Shown one piece after another: positions 55,815 to 64,000 of a stretch of DNA of 64,000 nucleotides. Within the stretch, counting starts at the first letter, position 1. Every line of letters begins with the position of its first letter. Origin of the DNA: Anisus vortex. Taxonomy: Eukaryota; Mollusca; Gastropoda; Planorbidae. The translations under genes and the position numbers were made by a program. The stretch lies in contig OX421497.1 of NCBI GenBank assembly GCA_949126835.1, positions 11,688,132-11,752,131 on the forward strand, given 5' to 3'. Under the pieces are notes generated by a model. That model was not told where the DNA came from, searched no databases, and saw nothing but the letters and a program-made list of their open reading frames with translations.

Positions 55815-57140
55815 ATGGTCACTGTGGCCTCTTGCCTAGAGCGTCTCTCCATGATATTACATTTACAATGATCAGTGCCTTCTTTTTCCACATTAGTAAC
55901 TCGGTTTATTTCCGAAATGGTATTTCATACTCCATTATCCAAGAGTCCATTAACTCATTGTCATCTTGCTTCTGGGCATATACTCTTCTTTATTCGTATA
56001 CTTGTCTATGCATTAGATTATAGTTTAGAAAAAAAAAAGAAATAATACATTCTATAAATATACCTATGCTATAAAGAAATTTAAGACTATTCGACATAAT
56101 TTTTGTAAAAAGATAAAATTTTTACATAAAATTCTCCAATTTCATATTCAATTTCGGAATAAATCTATTGGGTTTTTAATCTCATCCTCCAGAAATGAAC
56201 TCACATCACAGACATGCTAATCGCAAATTTTCCAAGAGATATTTCTACTCGCTTTTTTTTTTTTGTTCTTTTAATTTTTTTCTTCAATGTTTTCTTTCGG
56301 CATCAGAAGTCATTAAGCACGCTGAGTCCATTACCAGTTAAAGCTCTTTGAACTCAAGGTTTCAAAACGAGGCTCACACACATTTTTTTTTTTTTTGTAA
56401 ACGCACACATCTTTGTTTATTTAATTACTTCCATGATGCACTGCTCCTCTTTATGTCTATTCAAGCATAAATCAGAAAATTTCTGGAAAATTTGAATTGA
56501 TCAGAAACATATTTTACGGTAAGCGAATATAGAGTTTAATCTTGTTGGTAGTTCTTTTCAACACTTCACTAAGGAAAAACACCTGTCTAATTATGCGTAA
56601 AAATAAATATTTTTAGCGTATTTCAGATTTTTACATATTGAGACAGTTTTAACCATTTTTTAATGATAAAATACAGTTGCTACACAAGACTTGAACTTCA
56701 AAAGACTTATATTACACATTCAAACATGCATGCTTAGTTCATTGCACACTGAGCATGCTAATACTAATAGCATGGATAGAAGCGCTATAAGATGTTTGTC
56801 CCGTCAGTGAGTTGGGCATTGTCCCATACACTTTAGTTGAACCTTGCCATTAAGGATACTGCCATGCTGAATATGGTTTGTATTTCTTTTTCCAGGGACA
56901 GTAAGCTTGAGATGTTGCTGCCAATGTAAGTGTAGTCCTCGACAACATCCAATTTTTTTTCTCTCAATGGAGATTGCTGGAAGACTATCGATAGTTAGCA
57001 AGTAAAAAAAGAACATCTAACTGAACATATTCGATTTTTAAATGTATATCTGTAAGTGTAAGTGTATTTATCAGCCATTTTTTTCCATGAGAGTTTAAAG
57101 ATAGAAAACCCACGTATATATAGACCAGTGCATCTATTAA
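55815..57140. other. Intronic DNA, no gene seen
   Basis: AT-rich DNA with T-runs and the S2 tail scrap at about 56757-56790. No gene signal. Confidence 0.5.
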
Positions 57141-57142
57141 TA

Positions 57143-57408
57143 AAGTAAGACGAAATTGATCCATAAGAGTAGTGAAGCGGCGTTCACCAGTTTCTGTTGC
57201 CACGGCATACTTGGAGATTGTGTGGTCAGCACAATGCCTAGCCGACTTTACTTTACCCCCAATCAAATTAAGGTGCCCATTATAGCTGGCTAGACTCGGG
57301 GACACCCTTCCAGGCCCAATAACAAATCCTAGCCTTTACCAGGATTCGAACCCATGACCTCCGGTACGTCAACCTAACGCCCTGCCGCTCGACCACCATG
57401 CCACTTAC
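57143..57408 (-). mobile_element. SINE S1, full length
   Basis: Best full copy on the minus strand: AAGACGAAATTGATCC tail, GTTCACCAGTTTCTGTTGCC, GATTGTGTGGTCAGCACAAT, CTTTACTTTACCCC, CTGGCTAGACTCGGGGACAC, then the head with GGATTCGAACCCATGACCTC (B box on the sense strand) and the A-box region near 57390. Confidence 0.87.
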
Positions 57409-58204
57409 ACCTATTAGACATTGTAAATATTTGTGTCAGGCTTAACTTTTTGAACACGCATTGATCTACTTTCGAAAGAAACACTTTTTCTTACAAATCC
57501 ACGTTTTCTAAAAGAATTGATAAGCGTGTGATGTAAGGGCAATATGCCAAGGATTCCTATGGTAATATGCATTCTCAATATCTATAGCAATATGATAGAA
57601 CATGTCTCGTGTTCTCTATTCTAATGTATAAGTTTATAGCTGTCAGATCTTCAAATAACTTGTCTCCCCCTGATAGATGTTTCCTGGACACAAAATGTCT
57701 TCCATTCCCAGCTGATGAAAGCTACAAGGCTACGAGCGGCAGAAACTTGTTTAGTAGTTCAACAATTATCTGCACTGACATATATATCAATGCGTCTTCA
57801 ATTTCAATCTTAAGTTGTTGTGCATTTGTTTGCTTCTATAGTTCTTTTAATGAAAAACACATTTCTTTTTTTTTTTTCATGTCCCGTTTCGGAAACGTAA
57901 TTTTGTTAATATATTTTTTGTTACTAAATGCGTCAGTTATAATATTTAAAATGTAAGGAAGACAAAGTTCGATGAGTAGACTATACAGGGATAATGAACT
58001 AGTGTTAGCAAGAGCTATTGGACTAGGCTTTCGATAGGATTCTATGATCATATCAAAAGTCCAAGTAACTTTATTATCGTCTCTCAACCTCTTACGAATG
58101 TTAGGGCGAGTTTCTCAGAGCTGGGTAGTTTCATTTTTTTTAACCCTTGCAAGACCAGTTATTGTTGAAAGAGATATAAAATAAAATGTGACGAGTGGGT
58201 TAAA

Positions 58205-58492
58205 CGTACCAATGTATCCCCGTGGGACCGATTTGATCTAAAGATCTGTTAATCAAGCAACGATCACAAGTTTCCGTTTCCAGGACATACTAGGAGATTG
58301 TATAACCAGAACAATGCCAAGCCGCCTTTATTTTTTCCCTAGATAATATTATGTACCCTTCCGAGCTGGGTAGACTCAGGGACACTATTCAGACCCTTAA
58401 ACAAACACCTTATTCTTCACCACGGTTCGCAACCTAGGACCTTCGGTGCGCCAGCGGAAAGCGCCGCTCTTTGACCACCGTTCCATATACCA
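58205..58492 (-). mobile_element. SINE S1, full length, diverged
   Basis: Same family: ATCCCCGTGGGACCGATTTG at the 3' end, AACCAGAACAATGCCAAGCC, GAGCTGGGTAGACTCAGGGA, and a head with GGTTCGCAACC replacing the B-box core. More substitutions than the copy at 57143. Confidence 0.82.
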
Positions 58493-58494
58493 AT

Positions 58495-59326
58495 AAGCTG
58501 TGAATGTAGTTAAAGGATGCAGTTTTATATTCTGAGTCATTCCAGTAGATCAGAAGTAGTTTTAATTTCTCCCAGTGTCCATCGGGCGGAAAGGAAATAT
58601 CTAGAAGACTTCTGGATCAGGGTAATGACCAAGACTTCTGTGTTCAGACATTTCACTGAAAGAAAAATCTGTCTTGCTTTACGTTGTCAAGCGTCGGTCA
58701 ACGAATCATGCATCGCATTTGTCTTTCTTAAAGAAAGGAATGTGCTTGAATAAAAGATGGAAGAGTTAACGAGCATAAAACGTACAGAAAATGTCCGCCT
58801 ATGTTATTGGCTATGCATTAATGCTAAATGGTTCTGATGGAGTGGACCGAATAGGGAGCCGGTTTGGGGAGCGAGGGAGGGAGGGAGGGGTGATCCGAAT
58901 CGCTCTATAAATTCTGAGAACATACAAAGTCTTTAGGGAACAGATTGCTTTGTTCATTCGTGAATATATATTTTGGCAAAGAAAAAAAAGAAAGAAAGAA
59001 AAAGAAAACAATGGAAGAATCTGTCACTGGTTAAAAGGAGATGATGACAGGTTATTGTGACATTCGATTCCCTGTTCTTATACATTTCAAATATGTTATT
59101 ATAGTTGAAACTATACAAACAAATAAACAAAACCTACCTATTCCATTTCCACATTTATATATATATATATATATATCTGTATCTGTATCTTTGTCTTTGT
59201 CTATATTTTGTCTATACCTATATTTATATCTATTTATCTAGCATCTATCTAACAATCTATACAAGTCTCACTCTATAAACATTAATAGCTATCTAGCTAT
59301 CTTTATATCGATCTATCGATCTATTG

Positions 59327-59372
<46 letters not shown>

Positions 59373-60115
59373 TAATCTTTCTGCATATCATCTATATATC
59401 TCTCTCTCTGAGAGAAGAGAGAACAAGTAGTACGGAGTGAGAGAAAGACTTAATGCACTATTACAACTTTATAAAACGTTTTCATAATAGTACCCTTTCA
59501 TAGCGTCTCTCGCTCGTTGTCCAGAGGAAGGGGGGGGGGGGGGGGAATTATTCTCCCAGACTAAACGCAGAATTAAATTTACTCACGGTTAGAATGACAT
59601 GGGACGCTTTTTTTTTCTTTCGGCTGAACAGAGGGGCACTGATTACATCGGACGTTTGCCCAGCATAGGGTCAGTATGACATAGGACGTTGTGTCAGGGC
59701 GAAAACAATGGGGACCACTCCACTCACCCTACCCCAAGATAAACTAACGTAGAAATACGACCAAATTCGTCGATGTATGTTAGTGTTGTTAAGTCTGTGC
59801 ATATAATATGTATGTATGTGTGTGTGTTTGTCTATGTGTGCATCTGTGATTGAGTCGTTGTGATGCATATCTCTCCCAGACGTTGGATGGACCGACCGTA
59901 ATAAATCATTTGTAAGTCTTACAGCTAGAGGTATAAAACAAGGATTACAACATGGCAAGACAAAAACAAACAAACTTCAAATACAACTGGCTGAAAGGCA
60001 GTGGCGTAGCTAGGGGAGGGGGAGAGGGGGTCATAGCAACGGCACTGCTGAAAGGGTGACAAAATGAGAAAATGGCGTGTGGGTTTCAATTAGTGCCATA
60101 CAAAGTGAACTTTTT
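58495..60115. other. Intronic DNA with TATC microsatellite
   Basis: TA/TATC tract at 59150-59400, a long G run at 59529-59548. No gene recognised. Confidence 0.6.
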
Positions 60116-60119
60116 TTTT

Positions 60120-60835
60120 CCTTTGTCTGTAAAATATATATTTTTTTTGGTTGTAAAGATTTTTACTTTGGCTGTAAAATATGTTTATTTTGGCTGTAAG
60201 AGATATTCAATATGGTTGTAAAATTGTTTGCAATGGCTGTAAAAGATTTTTTTGGCTGTAAAATATTTTTACTTTGGCTGTAAAATTGTTTGATTTGGCT
60301 GTAAAAGATTTTTAATTTGGCTGTAAAAGATGTAAAATATTTTTACTTTGGCTGTAAAATTGTTTGATTTGGCTGTAAAAGATTTTTAATTTGGCTGTAA
60401 AAGATTTTTTTCGGCTGTAAAATTGTTTATTTTGGCTGTAAAAGATTTTTATTTTGACTGTAAAAGATTTTTTTCGGCTGTAAAATTGTTTTTTTTGGCT
60501 GTAAAAGATTTTTATTTTGACTGTAAAAGATTTTTATTTTGACTGTAAAAGATTTTTATTTTGACTGTAAAAGATTTTTATTTAGACTGTAAAAGATTTT
60601 TATTTTGGCTGTAAAAGATTTTTATTTTGACTGTATAAGATGTATACTTTGACTGTATAAGACCTTTATTTTGGCTGTAAAAGATTTTTATTTTGGCTAT
60701 AAAAGATCTTTATTTTGGCTGTAAAAGATTTTTATTTAGACTGTAAAAGATTTTTTTTTGGCTGTAAAAGATTTTTATTTTGACTGTAAAAGATTTTTAT
60801 TTAGACTGTAAAAGATTTTATTTTGGTTGTACTTT
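60120..60835. repeat. About 20-bp minisatellite (TTTGGCTGTAAAAGATTTTT)
   Basis: About 34 imperfect copies of TTTGGCTGTAAAAGATTTTTA, with GACTG in place of GGCTG and shortened TTGTTT forms. GACTG copies cluster at 60460-60650 and 60725-60810. Confidence 0.92.
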
Positions 60836-60839
60836 TAAT

Positions 60840-61885
60840 TTTGTATTTTGGCTTGAATTTTTTTTTGTTTTCTTCCACAAGACGACTTTGGCATAAAAAA
60901 CGTTATCTTGAAGTCCAGCCGTTGGTCAGAGAGTCTATAAATAGACTGTTTGGTGGGAATGTAAATTTTGAGAAATCTTTGTGAGAATCTTTAGGTCAAA
61001 TTTTATATTATAAGAATCCCCCCTCCCCCCCCCCCCCCCCCCCCCCCCTCTGTTTGAGAGGCTTGCGACGCCTTTGGTTCATGATTCAACATTTTTTTAA
61101 ATCTTGTGTCCGCTTGAACATATCTTTTGACTTTTTTTCTCCTCCAATGTCTGACAATCAGCGGTTTGTAAGTTGTGTTTCTAGAACTTATTAATCCACC
61201 TTCAACCGGGTCGGCCAATATTTTTTTCCGGGTGTCGCATCCAATTAGGATCCATTTTATTTTGTAATTCAGCTAGCCCTAGTCTTCTATTTCACATAGT
61301 TGTCAACTCAATCCATTTTAATTACTAGAAAGTTTTTTTCTTTTTTTTTTTTCTGCGATATATAGACCCCAAAATAACAGTATTTTCTTAAAATACATGA
61401 AACTACAGCTTGACTATGTGGAGTAACGAGAGACGGTAGTTGCTTGTAATTAAATATAATTTGTTTTCGGTCTTCCGAGGGTAGAAAGAGTAGGATAGAG
61501 AGAAGGGGAGAAAAAACAAACATAAAGAGAAAAGGTATGACGGTTGAAAAGTAAATTGATGAACAACTACGGGGAGAAAATGATTTGTTGTGAGTAGTAT
61601 GGAGTTTGAGGTGAGCAGAGAACGGCGGGGAGACCATTACTGTAACCTTGTTACCAACGGTAGAACTATACTTTACACTGACTTATGACTTGACGGGGTA
61701 ACACATTTAATTTAGTTTTTGCGTTCTGTCACTTTACGTTGAGTGAATTGTGGCCATTTTCTGTTCATAATTCTGATAGCACCAAGTTGCTGTGTTATTT
61801 TTTTTTTGACGTTGTTCTTTCTTCTTCTATCACGCGGGAGATCACTAGTGGATTGTTGGACTGTTTCGGTCATACAGATAGAGCC
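60840..61885. other. Intronic DNA, no gene seen
   Basis: About 30-base C run at 61018-61049. Short ORFs are artefacts of homopolymers. Confidence 0.55.
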
Positions 61886-61887
61886 TA

Positions 61888-62085
61888 TAAGTGCAAAGCC
61901 GTCTGGTCCAGTGGTTAGTACACCGGACTAGCAACAAAACAGCCTGGTCTAAGCCATGCCTCCCATATGGAGATGCAAAGGGCGTGACATTAACAGATTT
62001 GTGCGGCAATAATATCACCAGATGGCGCAACCTGATAAGGTCTGCATTCTACTTCCGCTTTATGTGTTTTATTTGTTGTCTTTAT
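61888..62085 (+). mobile_element. tRNA-derived SINE-like element, third family (S3)
   Basis: AAGCCGTCTGGTCCAGTGGT, TTAGTACACCGGACTAGCAA resembles the 5' half of a tRNA with an A box (TGGTCCAGTGG). No good B box or repeated tail was found, and only one copy is visible. Confidence 0.5.
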
Positions 62086-62089
62086 TCAT

Positions 62090-62530
62090 GCCATCGTAAA
62101 AACAACACCAAAAGCAATTCTTGATTAATTTCTAACCAGTTTTAACTCATTGAGACCGGAAATTAAGCAGGTTGCAATGACGGCGCATCAGTTCAAACGA
62201 CAAAAACAAAATGGCGCAATTTGCTTAATTTTTAATCAATCGCAGACGTCTTGTGACATACTTAAGGTATCACGTGCCCCCCCCCCCCACCCCAAACAAA
62301 AAAAACAAAAAAACAACAAGAACAAAGATTTTCGTTTTATACAAAATCAAAAATCTAAATACTTCAAAACATAGAACCTCAAAATTAACATCTATCTGCC
62401 GTAATAACTGTGATAATCTCATTAGTAGTAATACAAAATAAGTCTTAAAACTGAAATTTAGAAATACAACACAATTACAAATTGTTGCAATGCTCAAATA
62501 AACATAAGGACAAGAACAATTTTTTCATCC
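62090..62530. other. Intronic DNA, no gene seen
   Basis: C run near 62276-62290; AT-rich otherwise. Confidence 0.5.
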
Positions 62531-62532
62531 AT

Positions 62533-62735
62533 TAGGCGAGAACAAATGCATATAAGTGCTCTTTCTTCCCGAGTGGCGACCGGGAATAGAATGGGTAGGC
62601 CTGAACATACCAGGAAAACCAGTAACTTAACATCATTTAAATATAATAAAAAATGCAAGACCACGGATGAGCGTAGGACGCAACAATCTTCTTTACAGAA
62701 GGAGCGTCAGTAGTATAAGAAAAGATAATATCTTT
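62533..62735 (+). repeat. Interspersed repeat R, copy 4
   Basis: GCGAGAACAAATGCATATAA, GTGGCGACCGGGAATAGAAT, AACATCATTTAAATAT, GACCACGGATGAGCGTAGGA, and AAGGAGCGTCAGTAGTATAA. The most complete and least disturbed copy of the family. Confidence 0.78.
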
Positions 62736-62739
62736 AGAG

Positions 62740-64000
62740 CGTCATAACCGAGAGGCATTTAATTGAATGATTGCATGATCGCTACTTTGTAAAACTGCAA
62801 GGACGCCGCCCAGAAGAACTTCTTATCTTTAGTATAAAATAGATCAAGTATTCGTTCAATCAATTATCTTTTGCGTTGTTTTTTTTTGGTATTCATGTAC
62901 TTTTATTCCATTTAGTTCTCCGAAAATTCACTTACATTATATTCACTTACATTATATTCACTTCTCTGATTGTGAAACAAGAAAAAAAAATTTTTTTTTG
63001 GACCGATTTGACAAAACTATTAGATTAGAAATTGTTCAGTGTTGCGAAATATAATACTTGTCAAGTAAAATAAAATGTCAAATACTTGCAGTCTTTTAAC
63101 AAGCCAAAAGAGCTTGCGTTAATAAGTTACACACGGAAAAAGAATAATAAGTGACAGATCTATTATTAGAAATAGTCAGTTAATTAATTAAACTAACAGT
63201 ATTACTAAAATGCCAATTATTAATCCTCCTTACTGTAGTTTTAAGTATTAAAAAATGCATTTTTACAAAGTAGCAATGATGCAATGTTATTATAACTGCA
63301 AGGGTAGTTACAGTGTATTTAAACATTACTTTTAGCCGCTAGTATAGATATATAAAGCAGCAAGGACACATTTTAAAAAAATAATTAGAAAATAAAAAAA
63401 CAAATTAGTTCAGGGCAGAAAACTTTCCAGATACTAAACACTGTTTATATATTTCTGCACATTTCTGTGGAGAGGTAGTATTCTTAAAATAATTATAATT
63501 ATTTAAAGAATTATTTTAAAAGTAACTCCCTGTATTGTTTCATGTGAAATAGCAAAATTGTAAATGTGAAATATCCCTAAATCTGGTTTTAGACAGGGGT
63601 TACAGTAAAACACATAGCTAAGATACTATTTCTCCGAATTTTAAACTGTTTTTCCCATTGAGCTCAGCATTCAAATCTCTCTAAGGATAACTAAATAACT
63701 CAAAATAACCAAATGGCAAAATGCGACTCGTGCTCGAGGCTCACAGCTTGAATGTAGCTGAAATGAATGTGAAATTTCACAAAAATTTCGCTTGAGGCGA
63801 AATATACATTTGAACGACTAAAGTTAGTAAATTACACAAATTATCTGACCTAAAAATTTTAAACGTTTTTCTTTCCGTTAGCGACCCGGTAATTATTTTG
63901 CTCCTGTGACCCGGTGCCAGATTTTAAAACAAATTCTAAGATCAGTTTTACCACGGCGACTCCATTCATTTACATTTGGCACCCCCATTCGACGCCGCAG
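62740..64000. other. Intronic DNA, otherwise no gene seen
   Basis: AT-rich DNA apart from the Helitron-like scrap. Near 63885-63915 a GCGACCCGGTAA / GTGACCCGGTGCC pair resembles scraps at 46836 and 50125, suggesting another old interspersed repeat. Confidence 0.5.
63285..63345 (+). mobile_element. Diverged fragment of the Helitron-like A-unit 3' region
   Basis: TATAACTGCA..GGTAGTTACAGTGTAT and AAACATTACTTTTAGCCG align with 2150-2196 of unit A1 (TATAACTGCC, GTAGTTAGAGTGTATG, AAACATAACTTTTAGCCGG). The terminal hairpin is not preserved. It shows that the family is dispersed beyond the array. Confidence 0.55.

Overview
The window is animal nuclear DNA: AT-rich, very repeat-dense, and with only one convincing host gene exon. 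The organism is probably a mollusc, perhaps a gastropod. This is an inference from abundant tRNA-derived SINEs, LINE tails, TATC/GATA microsatellites, Helitron-like elements with a minisatellite core, and a neuromedin-U/pyrokinin/small-cardioactive-peptide type receptor. No species-specific marker was recognised.

Region 1-17.0 kb is one nested mobile-element structure. A minus-strand Ty3/gypsy-type LTR retrotransposon spans 286-17019, flanked by the 5-bp duplication ATGTC (281-285 and 17020-17024). Its 501-bp LTRs look identical by eye, it has a primer-binding site and a polypurine tract, and it encodes gag, protease, integrase, reverse transcriptase and RNase H. Integrase lies upstream of reverse transcriptase. 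This copia-like order is known in the Gmr1 group of Ty3/gypsy elements. Its 3' LTR is split after base 373 by a 7.87-kb insertion (373-8239) made of four head-to-tail, roughly 1.85-2.06 kb non-autonomous Helitron-like units in the order A-A-B-B. The insertion lies between A and T of the LTR, starts with TC, makes no target duplication, and every unit ends with a GC-rich hairpin 13 nt before a shared CTTG end. A separate 776-bp segment bounded by a 10-bp direct repeat lies between integrase and reverse transcriptase.

Region 17-43 kb is non-coding repeat mosaic: minisatellites (13-14, about 30, 8, 17, 28, 62 and 16 bp units), copies of a tRNA-derived SINE, LINE 3' ends, hAT-like elements with 8-bp duplications, a Mutator-like MITE with a 9-bp duplication, a pair of long-TIR MITEs, and an interspersed repeat family R found four times.

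Region 43.4-44.4 kb holds the first coding exon of a class-A peptide GPCR on the plus strand: ATG at 43841 and a phase-1 GTAAGT donor at 44400 inside TM2. A good upstream splice acceptor (AG at 43455-43456) suggests a separate 5' non-coding exon. No later exon was found, so if the gene is intact its intron runs beyond the window and exceeds 19.6 kb. That presumed intron (44.4-64 kb) carries more microsatellites, a 5'-truncated LINE with target duplications, an 18-bp array abutting a SINE, other SINE families, a small inverted-repeat element and a diverged Helitron-like fragment. Nothing here forms an operon. What the genes share is the layering of insertions: retrotransposon first, then the Helitron-like block, with decayed elements elsewhere.
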